DNA of 64,000 nt from Cephalotrichum gorgonifer. Lineage: Eukaryota; Ascomycota; Sordariomycetes; Microascales; Microascaceae. The stretch is from positions 1,016,459 to 1,080,458 of the forward strand of contig ONZQ02000011.1 of the NCBI GenBank assembly GCA_900312665.1. The letters are read 5' to 3'. The notes under the pieces were generated by a model that was given only the letters and a program-made list of their open reading frames with translations, did no database searches and was not told where the DNA came from. The position numbers and the translations under genes are program-made. Shown here piece by piece: positions 45,601-58,208 of the stretch. Position 1 is the first letter of the stretch; each line of letters opens with the position of its first letter.

Positions 45601-48600
45601 AGGAAGCTTCATGAGACCCATTCAATCCCAGTCACTCTCAACCCCCCCCCCCCCTTCCCCACCTCTGCTGGGCCCCCCTTGGAGCGGAAAAAGAACTGGG
45701 GCAAGTCCCCAAAACACAGCTTAGCGTGGCGCGATGTCACGAGGAGACCCCGCCGCCTCCAGAAGTTTTCTAGAAGGGCTCCTCCCTGTAGACCCCGTCC
45801 AATGGCAGGCTGGGATTGCTCTCCCCAATAGGTATGACGTCCAGGCAGGGGGGAGGGGCGGAGAAACTCCGACCCCACCTCAATCTCGTTTCAATCCACC
45901 CGGTCGAAGCACCGAGAGATGCCCCGACACTTGACGAGGGGATTTATCCCGATTAGGCATCTTGGAAACGGAGTCTCCTGAGTTTTTTTTGCCTCTCTCT
46001 CCCCCGTAATAGGACTCCTCATCGGTGTCGAAGGCTCGCTGATCCACATGCTTCGGACACACCCAAAATCGCAGGGATCCAACGTTAGTCGTAGTGACTC
46101 GGGGATGATCTCAAAGGTTAAAAACAAAACGCTGTATAGCTCCGCCTGGAAACGCCGATGCGTGGTGTCCGAGCCCCAAGATTCGGGGAATTTCTTTCGT
46201 TACAAGTATGGGTATTCGAACGATATGACAAATGATAAGTCCTGCGCATTAGCTTCCGGGAGGTTCAAACTACTACGTACGGGTCCGAGTTACCCCAGGC
46301 ACAAGAGCCTGTAACGCGGATATATCAGAACCGTCTCCTGGTTGCGGCTCCCCGACGCGTCGCCCATTTCTAGGTGCGAAACCCTCTCACCGGCGGCCCC
46401 GGCGGCCGCTTGTGGCGACACGAGTTAACTTCCGGAGTTTCTTCCACGTTGGGAAAGAAAATACCGCCACATAATTACCAAGATGATTGAAATCAAGTGC
46501 CGTTCCCCCCCTCCTGTGAGAGATATTCGAACGAGTACTCGTAGTTCTTCGACGGGAATAAATTAGCGCCTGTCGGGATTCCTCGGTGGACCAGCGTCGG
46601 TGAATCTCGGAACAGCGCATTTGGCAAGGAGGCTTGGCTACGCTCGTACCTCGGACTCGGTAACATTAGAAGAATGGTGTGGTGGGTTCTTACTCGCGTC
46701 CCGGTGGAGTACGAGTACGGAGCAGGAAGAAAAGAGCGGGGGGGGAGAGGAAAAGGGTGGGACGGAGAAGAGAACGGATTTGGTGTTCTGGAGAGGGTCA
46801 AAGGTTACATTCATCTCGCGGCGCCTGGCCTCCGTTCCGGGTTGGTGGGAAACCGGGGAATGACGGCAGCGACGAAAAAGAGTTAGGGTATTAATTTGCC
46901 CTCTTACTAATATGGAGTAGCACAAGTAGGGCTGGGGGGGCTAAATACGAGTAAGTGGTCTTGGCTACGGAGTACTCCGTAATAGACAGTTCTTTAGTCC
47001 TTCCTTGGTGGAGACGCGGCGCGACGTATCCTGGGTCGTTGAATTTACCCACACCCGCAAAGGTCCACGCTAAACCCTCTTTAGCCACCGTAATATCCGC
47101 GTGCCAGGATTACCCGGAGAACTCCCGGTACCCGGCACACGCCCCCCCCTTCCTGTGTTCTCCGTGTGCTCCCCACTAACACGTGGATGGACGGGGTTCA
47201 GTGGCTGAGAGCTAGCCTAAGTGTATCTCGTACCTGGCTCCCCGCCGCCTCATGCCCCATCTGTTCTCCACAGCACGAACATGACAAACCCAGCCTCCTC
47301 TCCCCACCCAACATGAAGAAGAAAAAATTGGTGGTAATTAGTTAGTGAAGAAAAGAAAGGAGGAAAAAAACGCCGCAACATGTCACCCGGAAATTGTCAA
47401 GCAAACGTACCGTGTGCGCGTGCCCGTGGAGTGCCGCTCGCAAAGGGGGAAAAAGTCGGTGAGCGACATCAATTTTGCCAGCTGACTTGCGAGGACATTC
47501 TCGTTTCTTGCGGCTGAGGAGGAGGAGGCGTGGCGGCTTAGAAACGGGCGGATGGCCTGTCCGGCCCTGTCAGAGACGGCAAAACGTGCGGATGAGGCGC
47601 TGGGACGCACCGCTAGGTGGGCTTGAGAGCACGGGAGGGCGGATTGCGCCAGCGTGGTTTGCCAGGTGCCGACATGCGTCGTACTCGTGCGAATAATACT
47701 GCCCATATTTGCTCGTCTAAGCCATTGCACGTTTGGAAAGTGGTGTGAAGGGGCTGGTTTGGGCCGATCCCTTTTCGCTGCCCCACCACTGTCTTTTCCC
47801 GTCTTGTCCGGACGCCATCGATACCCAACCCATTTGTGGAGATAATCCAGCTAATATCGTGCGAAAATGGTGGACGGAGCCAACCCTTGGGCACTAATGG
47901 TATTCTCAATGAGGAGGGATCCAACGAGCCGGAGGTGCGGCATTTGATGCTGGGGGCATTTTCCATGTGTAATTATCCTCGTAGCGCCGTCGCCAAGTAA
48001 ATACTTTCCTTAGCTCCTTGCAAGCAAAAACCCCACTCTACGCGAGGGGCAGGAAGAAAACAACGAAGAAGGCCTTCTGGTGCCCACTCTCGTCCGCTAA
48101 TGCCAGTACTCGTAGCGTCTGCCTATGGCGGCCCAGGAATGTAAGCTGCTGGCCGCCGAGCAGTGCAACCCCCCCCCCCTCCCTTCTGCGCGGACATCCG
48201 TTGGTTATGCTTGGGGCTGGCAGAAGCCTCACCCGCGCCAGATCAGACACCTGACACTTTGGGCTGCAGTCCCTCCCCCCTCAGATTCCCCAAAACCCAA
48301 GCCCACGCCCCCCTTCTCTCGCTGCTTGGCGCTCGCCCCTCCTCAATTCATGAGTCACCTGCGATACGCTCTCCACTCATCACCCCCCCCCTTCAGAAAC
48401 GGTACGAGTAAGCTCATTATCCAGGATCCCGGCGCCTCGCTAGCTCTCCGGGCCAAGCAAAACGGCAGGCAGTGGGCTACCGCATCTAAACTGCGCGTAC
48501 GGAATACTCGCAGCTGACAATGGGCGGTGGCGGGGCGCAGAGTGGCGCTGGTAGGGTATTGTGTGGGCTTTCCATCCAGGGCGGTGGCGCTTACATACTT

Positions 48601-51600
48601 AAACTTGTAAGAGGACGTTTATATACGAGGAGCTGAACGCTTATATTACGAGTAGTCGCTGAAGAAAAGAAGAAACAAAAACGGTGCATGAGGAATAGAA
48701 AAAGAGAAAGAAAATATAAACCCCAGTGTCCGTAAACACGGCCGGGAGCCAGCTCCCCCTCCAACGGCATAGTAACGGTCAATTCGAAGTGCGAGAAAGA
48801 AGAAAGGGGGTGATCCAATGGCGAGTGCAAGTGCACGCCGTTGACTCCGCTAGCACAAACGTTTATGAGCTGCGTCGCAGGGGCAGTTGGCATCTTGGCA
48901 GCTGCGGAATCATAGACCCCCCTCCTTGCTGCTCGGTAGTCTTTCATCTTCATCCTACACCCTGACCATCTCGGCAAATCTGCATGGGGGCGTAAATGAC
49001 TGGGCCACGATGTCTGCCTCGGGGTAAGTTGAGGTGCAAGCGGGATAGGGTGCCTTAGTCCCAGCTCCGGGGGAGGGGGAGTGGTTGTCCCGGCCCCAGC
49101 GGTTATCCCCCCCCTTCTCCACCAGACACCTGACTACCCCTCCCGTGTGCTGGCCGTGTTAGTGGGAGAAGGCGGTGAGGGAGGGAGTGGGAAGCTACGG
49201 GCCTATGGCTTTGCGCCTCTCAGCGCTCGTACGTGAAGCTGTTTGTCAATCGAGATTAGAGGGGGGGTGGTAATGTCCCGTTGGAAGCTTTGCGGCTGGA
49301 GGCACGAGGAATCCGGGTTACGTCTGTTGAGACGGGGGTGGGGGACTAGGCCCGGGGCACAGGTCTCGTGCTCATCGCCACCGTATTCATACAAGTGTTC
49401 TGCTGATGGCTCATGGCTGAATCTGCATGAGTTCGTTCAAACGTCGTCACAGATTGGTACGGGTACGATATACGCACGTCGTTGATAAAGTCCCAGCCCT
49501 AAGAAATTAAAACTACCGGAAGCGACGTCACCTCACCGCCGTAATCCACACTACGAGTTCAACCGAACGAACGCCACAGCAAGCGCAGCGGGCAGAGCCT
49601 TTTTACCGGCACTAGCCTCATTTTTCTTTTCTCGTGACCTCCACAATTCCGTTTTCTCATCTCAATTCTCCCGGCGGGTGGGCGTGTGTGTATGTCCCAG
49701 CCGGTAGAAGGGGAGAAAGGAAGGAAAAACAATTCACCGGATAGAACAGACCGAATTGCGGGATAGGTACTCTCGTAGGGTGGAATACAGCACCCATAAT
49801 ATCCCATTCCTACACCCACGGCGGAGATTACATGTACCGCCGCATCCGGCCAGCAGGGACCACCGGCCAGCAGCCCCCGTCCGCGCCCGCGCCGCGCTTC
49901 CAGATATAGACCACGAGAAGCTATTAATACCAGTAATAAGCCCCCGCCAGCAGGTCAGTCACGGGGACGTGAACATACCAGACCGCCCCCAGACCTCGAA
50001 ACGAAAGAGATGCAACGCAACGCACAGGGGAGGACGACCAAAATAACTTGTACGAGTAATAACTACTAGTAACAGGGAACCGGCGATTGAAACCCACGCC
50101 CACGCCCCCCCTCCCCGGATTTTCCTGTTTTCCGTCTTTCCCGCTCCCCCTCGTGACCTCTCTGAGCCGCGCCCCGCGGTGGCGATGGGACGATCAGGGA
50201 TCTCAGATCAGGGTACCAGCAGAGGCGGGACGAGGAAGGGGTGTCGGTCCCGGAATTGGCTAGCAAGGAGGGGAAAAGTGAGGGTTATTTTTGCGTCTTG
50301 TGCCGCAAAGACTGCTACCCTTCCCTTTTTGCCTTGTGCTCCGTAACACTTTACTAGCAAAAATGCTGCCTCGTCCCACCGTCTTGCTCCGAATTCCCCC
50401 TCTCTCGATGAAAGTAACGTGCCAAGCCCACCCCATTGATACCTTTTTTCTTCTCCGTCTTCCCCACTGCCTCCGCGGATTTAGCTAGGGATTTTTTTCT
50501 TCCCGCGATATATATCCCTCAAAGTGAGGAGCTCATGACATCCGACATGTGACATCCCCTCTTCCCCCTCATCCCATGCCATAGAGGGGGAAGAGCGGGG
50601 CTCGCATGCTTGTTCTGTCTCGAGAAGGGGAGATAAGCAGCGGAGAGAAGCATTGATACGTGCTGTTAGTCACGACCATTATTATGAGTGAGTACGTAGT
50701 TACTCCGCCCCGTACGGGTTTTCCGTTGTCGTTAGTCAACGAGGCGGGGTGTAAGGCTCCGCTCGGAGAGTAACGGAGCAACGAATTTGACACGGAAGAG
50801 AAAATGAGGGGCAGGGGAGAGAGCGCGAGAGAGAAGAAAAAAAAACGGCAGGGGTTGTTCGATACGCGACCACGTGAATGGTAAAATTGTCGCATTGGGG
50901 AAGATCAAGCGCGGGGAGGGGACCGCCGGATCAGCCTGCCGACAACCCCAGCTTTCCCAAACCCATTTTCCATCCCAAGTACGTTGTACGCGTATGTTGT
51001 AGGCCCTGATTTACACGGATTCGCGGTCCCCTCCCTCCCCCCCTTCCCTTTTTGGTCTTCCTTCGAGTCTGCCGTCCGGTGTTTGTAACCCGCCAATTGG
51101 ACGTGGACATGGCGGATAGACGGAGATCCCGGATCACGGGGACGGATGTTGGACCCTTTTACCTTTTCCCCCGGGAGTTCTTTTCCGGCTTGAAGTCGGG
51201 AGTTAGGAGGAGGTGGTGGGGTGGGTGTTATTAGACTGAGAGAAGCGCGTTGTTGGGGTGGTAGAATTACACACCCATGACGTCGTCCATCGGATCGGGG
51301 CCAGGTACTCGTGCCTTTTGCGGCAAAGGGGGGAGGTTAGAGTTAGAGTTCTGAGAAAAAAGAAGGAGAATAGAGTATTAATTCGTCTTCATTCGTAATG
51401 CATATGTTTCTAAGACAATGGGGCATCCTGAAGCATTGCTGTAGCACATGTCCCAGCGTGATGACGCGCCCAGGTCTCGAAAGCATGGGGTAAATTGGCC
51501 GTGCTCACATGTGAGGGTACAGTTTTACTCATAGCGAATATCTCCCCAATGGAGAGAAAGGATAGTAATAAAAATCAACTTTTTTTTTTTCATTTTAATA

Positions 51601-53686
51601 TTCATCTGAAGCCGGTCTGGCCTGGGGTGAATTACACCCGAAGACCGGGATGATGCTCTACATACGGGGACGCACAGGGCAGGAATGTTGATTGATATCC
51701 ATGAAGTACAAGCAACAATACGACACAAGACCCCATCCCCATAATACATGGAATTACAGTTTCCAGTACGATTGGGTTTGATGGGCCGGATGTTCGTAGA
51801 TCTCATCCGATATGCTAATTCCCAAACTTTTCTCCCCCAAGTCCCCATGTCCACTAATTCTTAAATTCCCACCAATCCGTTCGCTCGCAAGACTTCCCAA
51901 GCGCAAACCACAAAAGACAGACAAACCACATTCCATCCTCTAATATCCATCCACCGCACGGCCTCCCCTGGAATACGAAATTCCATACAGAGTAGTTGAC
52001 TTAGCATATAGCACCCTTTAGCAAAGGCCGCCTTCCTCCCGTTTCAGCCCCCAAACCAGAGACGGACGGGACGCACGCACCCACCACCCCTCAATATATA
52101 TCTCGTCCCGTCTTAACACTACACTACATATATAACACAAACTTTCCAACACAGACACAGCGGTCAATTAATACATCCAACAAAGCAACATGCACCGCCC
52201 GTGATATAATCTGTGTCCATTAAATCTACGCCCCTCCCTCCTGACTAAGGAGGAGTCGAAAAGTACAAAGTAAGAGAAAACCAGGAAGAGCAACCCAAAA
52301 AAAAGCCGAGCCCCTTCCCCCCCCGCCTTATCGGTCCTTCGTCCCGGCGCCCGAACGCGCCGTCTGAGATCCTCCGTGCTCCGTATGACTAGACTCCATA
52401 AAAAACATACTCTGTATTACAAAGCCCCCCGTCCCTCGTGATTTTCTCCACCTCTACTCCGTACATGGGCTGGGTGGGTTTTTAGTTACTATTTACCAGC
52501 GCAACGAAACCCACAAGACGCAGTAAACCATAAGTCGCTGGCCCACGGGAACCCACACCTAATAGTACCCACCCACACATACCCACCTGCCGGTAAGGTC
52601 AGCGCGGTGCACTGCACTGGGTACCCTGGCGTGTAACGTGTCTCCTGAATAGGATAATTTTACCACGACTCGTACGAGGATGAGTTACGTATGCGACTTT
52701 CCCCCTGTCAGACGTCGTTCAGAGGGGGAATGGGGTAGGGCGCGTGCCAGTCTCAAGTTGCCAGCCCTGAGACCGTAGGGCCGCAGCGCCATGGCCACCG
52801 TACCCGTGAACCCTACTGTTCCACATCCAAGTAATGGTTGGCAGCAAACCCATCCATCCGTGCCGCGAAGGGCGGTCTGCACTCCACCGACAATCCAACT
52901 CGCCAGCTAACTAACTCATACCATCCATCCAGCCGGCCAGCCCACTATGAGGACATACAAACAAACCTCTCATCCTCGTAGCCGTCATAATCTCCACCAA
53001 ATCCGCCGATCCGCTAATACAAGTTAAGTCACTAGCAAGAAATCTTAGTACGATTACGAGTCCATTGTCAAATTCAAGTACAAAGTTAGGCACGGAGGTG
53101 GGAAAAAGTGTTATGTTCCATAAGTTTTATTCATGTTTTTATCGCTCTTGGCATGAATCATCTCTAATACCAATGCTTTTGAGTGAGAAGCACTTTTTTT
53201 TCTCCCCCTCCTTCATCAAGTCCCTCTTTTTCCCCTCTTCGTGACGCATACCATTCATTCCCATCCACTTTTGATGCTCACCCAAGCTCCACTCACCCCC
53301 TGCTCTAGCCCCTCTGCCCAGCCTTTTCTCCCCTCACACACCCCTCTCTCCACGCTAGTAGAAGAAAGCCGAGGTTGCCCTCGAGGGAATTAGACCCGTC
53401 TCCTCCTCTGTAACCCCTGCCGTAAAACAAAAGTACAAGTCCCCAAGTCGCGCTGGACTGGGTCCGAAGATAATACAGTAAACCCCGAAGGGAACAAAAA
53501 ACAATCAGACCATGGTATCATGAGGTAATGGTATGTGGCCAACGCCGTCTCATGCATGTCGAAGCAGAAAAAAAACAAAATCGTAGAATGAAGCGCAAAA
53601 GATGAATTGCCACGCATCGCTATGGGGGTTATGTATGATGAATGCTGTTGTTGTAATCGGTCGGAATATGTGCAGAAGATTCTCTC

Positions 53687-53717
53687 CGTCGTCGTCGTCG
53701 TCGTAGTAGTAGTAGAA
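53687..53717. repeat. GTC/GTA trinucleotide repeat in a 3' flank
   Basis: About six GTC copies followed by four GTA copies, about 50-80 bases past the stop of the DUF3295 gene and therefore probably in its 3' untranslated region. Confidence 0.85.
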
Positions 53718-53768
53718 GTACACGGCCCAAGCCAGGCCCGGACGAAAGCCCGAGAAGATGCTGCCGGT

Positions 53769-55497
53769 CTACCAGCCCTTGGAGTGGTATCCGTTAAAGG
53801 CCTCCTTGGCGAAGTACTGGTTCCAGCTGCTGGCGTTGGCGTCCTCGGACTTGTCCATGTAGGCCTTCTCCGGGTACTGCTTGAGGTTGGCGACGTCGTG
53901 CGAGGTGTGCCTCCGCTTCAGCACGGCGTTGGCCGTCGACGACTTCTGCTGGCGCTCCCAGAGGAGGTGGCGACGGAGAGACTCGGTGAGCTCGGTTGCG
54001 AGCATGTGTCGTCGCGTTGTTCGCGGCGACAGCGCCGCCTGGTAGTGACCGTTGGCACCCTGCGCCATGATGGGCTGCGCCGCCGTCCTGGGCGCTTCCC
54101 TGATGGGCTTGAGCTGCGCGGCACGAGTGCCCTTCATCATGAGAGGCGCCTCGTCCGAGTCGTTCGGCGAAGCCGGTCCAACGGCGGGCTGGGGCACGCC
54201 CGGCGCTCCGCGGGCTCGGTGGAGCGCAGAGGTCGACTGCGAGGTAATGTTGCCGAGACCCCTCTGTCGCTCGGTAGCCGCGAGGCCGAGGGTGAGGAGG
54301 GAGCGGCGGGAAACCAGGTTGGCGGAGGAGTCAACTCGCTTGAAGTACGTCTTGTCGTCGATGCTCGACTTCCCGCTAACCTCGTCCGAGTCCTCCCAGT
54401 CGGAGTCGTCCTCGTCGTCGTCGATGGCGCTCTCGTCCACATCGGTGCAGGTGCCGGTTTCCGAGTAGTCGCTGACGGCGGAACCCGACATCATCGCCCT
54501 GCTTGGCTCTTGAGGCTGGGCGGCTTGCTGCTTCCGGCTGAGGAAGGTAACCGACCGGGACTGGTGGACCGTCTCGCGGAGGGAGCTCTCTCCTTCCGAG
54601 GGGGTGCTGAGTTCGAAGCGGGGCGCCTGCCTTGACCTCGTCACGAGCGACGTCTTGCGCGGGAGGCTCTGCTGATCACTGGATGATGAAGGGGACGGGC
54701 CGAGTGTGAATGCGGTCTGCCTCTGGACCCGTGCAGACATGGGCTTCTCGACGGAGCTGGGCACGCTGACTGGCTGTGCGATCACCGTCTCCTCCACAGG
54801 GGAGAAGCCACGGATAACCGTGGTTGTGTGGAAGGGGGTATCGGGAGACGGCTGGGACTCCTCGGTGACGTCCTCGGAGGTGGTGCTCGACTCCGTAGTA
54901 GTAGACCCGGACCTTTCTAGCTCGGGTGCTACCGCCGGTTGCTGAGCTGCCGCCGGCGGGGTAAGTAGTGCGGGAACCTCGCCCTCCTTGAGGATGGATA
55001 CGAATAGCTTCTCGAAGTCATCTGACCGGGGCGATCTCCTGCTGTTGCTGGCGCACGAGTCTTGACGTAGTATCCTGGGCCGGATGTCAAGAGGAGACAA
55101 ATCGGCGGAGAAGTCAACTGCGTCCTCGTCCATGGCCGAGTCGACGCTCTTGGATAGTTGGGGAAGGTCTGGTAGGGACGTGGCGGTGATTATGTCCTTC
55201 GCGTTCTGCATGCTGGTCGGCACCAAGGCGGCCTCGGGGTACTCGCCGCGGATCGTCGCCCTGTTCCAGTAGCGCCAGCACATATACTCTAGCCTCCGTC
55301 CGTTCTGGACTGAGTCTGCGCACTTGGAGAATACTGCACTCCCCTGTTAGCATCCCGGATGACGGGATCGAGGGACGTTGTTGGGGGTGTCACTCACCAG
55401 TCCACATGCTGAACAGGTTCTGCGGGTTGCCGGCATCGACCTTGTGGATTATTCCTCTGTCCACGGTGAGGACTGGGGTATCTAATTGGTAGGGCAT
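53769..55497 (-). CDS. GATA-N (DUF1752) and DUF3295 domain protein
   Basis: Two exons on the minus strand, 55497-55398 and 55333-53769, give 554 residues; the 64-bp intron is GT-AG. I placed the 3' splice site at GTGCAG|TATTC because it restores the conserved run NLFSMWT-VFSKCADSVQNGR across the junction. Residues ~14-58 (IIHKVDAGNPQNLFSMW...CWRYWNR) are the domain found at the N-terminus of the nitrogen regulator AreA. The middle is Ser/Thr/Pro-rich with an acidic patch (DDDEDDSDWEDSDE). The last ~90 residues (RRHMLATELTESLRRHLLWE, KRRHTSHDVANLKQYPEKAY, ASSWNQYFAKEAFNGYHSKG) are the DUF3295 block. There is no GATA zinc finger, so it is not AreA itself. The combination is fungal-specific and of unknown function. 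The ATG at 55497 has good context and leaves the conserved region intact; the frame stays open upstream. Confidence 0.93.
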
Positions 55498-55592
55498 GTT
55501 GCCGGGTTTCGACTGCTCGAGTGGAGCAGGAGACTTGGGTTTCTGGGCGAGAATGGTGGGCGTCTGAGAGGAGTTGGAACGAAGATTGGGCA

Positions 55593-55632
55593 AGATCGAT
55601 TGATCGATCTGTGATTTCCTAATATTAGGAAA
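55593..55632. promoter_or_regulatory. Two adjacent palindromes with a MEF2/Rlm1-type site
   Basis: AGATCGAT-TG-ATCGATCT (55593-55610) is followed four bases later by the perfect 18-bp palindrome TTTCCTAATATTAGGAAA (55615-55632). The core CTAATATTAG (55619-55628) matches CTA(A/T)4TAG, the site bound by MEF2-type MADS-box factors, including yeast Rlm1. It lies about 95-135 bases upstream of the DUF1752/DUF3295 start codon. Function is inferred from the match only. Confidence 0.5.
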
Positions 55633-56864
55633 ACGTCGCCGGAGTCGTTAGATGTTGGAGGCCGGGTGTGAGCGGGAAGCAATCCGCAGTTGCGAGTTGA
55701 GGTTAGCCGGTCGGGTTGGGTAGATGTATGTTGGCGATGAGAGTCGCTGGGTGGTCGTAGCGGAGAGGTGAGTTGGGACGGATCAGATCACTTGGTTCTC
55801 GTGTAGACCGAAGAGTAGCTGGATTCCTATTAGGGAGGAGTGCGAGGGTCGCCGAGTGTTGATATGTTCGTGGTGGAATTATAGCGTGGTGCTTGTAGGT
55901 TGGGAGAAGAACGACGAAGGGCAAGATGGGGGGGTGGGAGGTAGTTATCTTCTTTTGTGGACAAAGTGTGTCTGGGGGTGGGGAGTGAGAGAGAAAGTCG
56001 CGGTGTGTGCTCTCTCTCCTCTTGAATTAGGTGGGGACAGGGGAGGGGCGGCGGCGGCGACCGGGGGAAGGGGGGGGGGGGCGCGTGAAGGGAGAAGTGT
56101 CCAGGGGAGGGGTGTAAGGGGTGAGATTTAGAAGGGGTGGCGTGGATTGGATTTGGGGGGTGCAGATAAAGAGAAGGGGGGAGGCGTGTGTCGGGTGGTG
56201 GGGGGCGTGTGTGTTCCCAGTCAGAAGAGTCACGCCCCCGAAAAAGTCAACCCTAGTGCTAAAAGTATTACCGAACGGTATTAACGGTCAACCACTTTGC
56301 CTTGTGATTTGCGATGCGGCGGAATTGGGTCGCGGCTTCTCCGTCCCGCCAGGCACGTGGACAGCACAAGAGAACGGAGCCCCAGACCTCCTCTATGCGT
56401 AGGAAGGACGAGTAACTAAGTTATTAACTGGATGAGCCACGGTACCAGCAGGAGCAATGTTCATTTCGCCGGCTCGCGCTCCCGACGAAGGCGTATACAG
56501 CGTGACAACGGAGGATCTCGTGGGAATGACAGCGGCCCAAAAAAAAAAGATCGCGTCGTCGTAATAGTGGAAGAATTAATTGATGAGGCTCGTCGATGTA
56601 TCGTACGTTGGTGAAGCCAGAGGAGGAGAGATGGGGCTTTGGGGGCCATTCCAGCATCCCAGTCAGTCCTCCGTAATCCACGCGCTCTCTCCATTGCCAA
56701 GAGCATCCTTCTAGTAAACTAGGACTAGTTTTGGACTCCTCTTTAGTCAGGATCCATTTTGAAGAACGGCCGAGACCACTCGAACGGAGGCAGAATGGCC
56801 GAGTCAACGTTGCCACCCCCCGTTCGACCACCACCCCCCCCGTTCAATACGGTCCCATCTCTCC

Positions 56865-56889
56865 GTTACAGTTACCGTTACAGTTACAG
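56865..56889. repeat. GTTACA tandem repeat
   Basis: Four copies of the hexamer, one with a single change (GTTACC). Confidence 0.85.
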
Positions 56890-58181
56890 AGCACAAGACG
56901 GTCGCTAGTCAAAACGGGGGAACGGCGGCGCGGCGCGACGGGTGGTGTCACTCACGTCTGGCCGCCACCCAAGTTCTGTTCGTCGGCGCCACGGATGCGG
57001 AACCGAGTTAATACGAGAGCGCTCATATCGTACAGGAGTACCACCGTACCTTTTTTCTTGCTTGGCTAGAGGGGGGGCGTTGTGGCCTCTGACTTCACCC
57101 GTTCGCATCACTGGACACGGCTACGGGACCAAACCATAAATTGCGCCGAAGAGGTGTCTCACGAGTAGCCGCTGGTACGGCGCGTCCGAAGGGCCTATAA
57201 GCGGCGTAGGAGAGGCCACAGGGCGCAAGGTTTATTACGTGCGTGCGTGTCTTGTCTTGCTCGTCTTGTTCAGCGGGAGAGGGGAGACAGACTACGAGTA
57301 GACTAGCGGGAAAAAGATGCGACGCGAGTATATGATCCGACGATGGTAAATCTGGGGTAAGGCGGCTGTTGTCGGTCGCCCCTCGGTTAATTATCTCATG
57401 GCATAGAGGCAGGTGATGGCCGGGCATAATTCTCGTCATTTCCCGCAAACGTGGGCCGTTGCCTGCTTGGGTGGAATGACGGGAGTTGCTTGAATCTCCA
57501 GCCGCGTAGCGCCGATATTCTAGTAAGAGTACGCACTCTCTCAAGCTCTAAATCATTATGCGCCCAAACCATTCATTCCCCACCCGTTTCCGTAACTGGC
57601 CGCTGGGAAAAAGATCACGGGGTTTCCCATTTCCGGAGCTGACTTTTTGCCAGCCCCGTTCTCATTCCCAACGGGTAAACCTACCAAAAGAGGGAATGGG
57701 CCCCTGGAATGGGCCGCTTTGAATAAGACGTGTGATGAAATAGAATGCTTGACCTCGGCGTCGTCCTTCTCGCTCCACGCCCCCCACGAAAGAGGGCAGG
57801 GATGATGGGCAATTTGAGAAGAAAAACGAATGATTGATTGATTGATCAGAGTCGTCCCCTCCAAAGAAAGCTGTCAGAAGACCGACCGACCAACCCCCCC
57901 CCCCCCCCTCCGACTCCGTAAAGCCTCACTCACCCGTCACCCATCAAAAATACATATGATCCGTAAACAACTCATACCCCGCGGCCGGTGATTTGTCGAA
58001 AATACGTTCGTGAGAGTCGAATCATATGCGTCGGCACGCCGGCCGCGACACCTGCCCTATTGTGACGTGGGTAACGCCGGCAGCTGAGTGGTGGATTCTC
58101 GCCCCGAGGAGGTCCAGCCCCAGGCTGCCCCCCGCAGTCCAGGTGACCCCGTGATGTGGGCGGATGGGGGCCTGCTTGCCC

Positions 58182-58208
58182 CAGTCCCAGTCCCAAGTCC
58201 CAAGTCCC
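58182..58208. repeat. CCCAGT / CCCAAGT short tandem repeat
   Basis: Two hexamer copies of CCCAGT are followed by two heptamer copies of CCCAAGT, a small repeat expansion with a one-base insertion. Confidence 0.8.

Larger units (their letters stand above)
38374..53768. other. Long gene-free region, 15.4 kb
   Basis: I found no conserved protein, RNA gene or transposon here on either strand. It contains a GGAAAC tandem repeat (39250-39300), a run of 19 G (39625-39643), a GACG-type tetramer run near 41485-41522, and scattered TAC-type words (43569-43582, 46527-46538, 46970-46980, 50048-50058). Open frames of up to 263 codons (39238-40029, +) are of random composition or driven by the simple repeats. 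Base composition shows no strong AT bias. Confidence 0.5.

Noticed and set aside
53607..54635. 342-codon open frame on the plus strand
   Set aside because: Antisense shadow of the DUF1752/DUF3295 gene; the minus frame carries the recognised domains.
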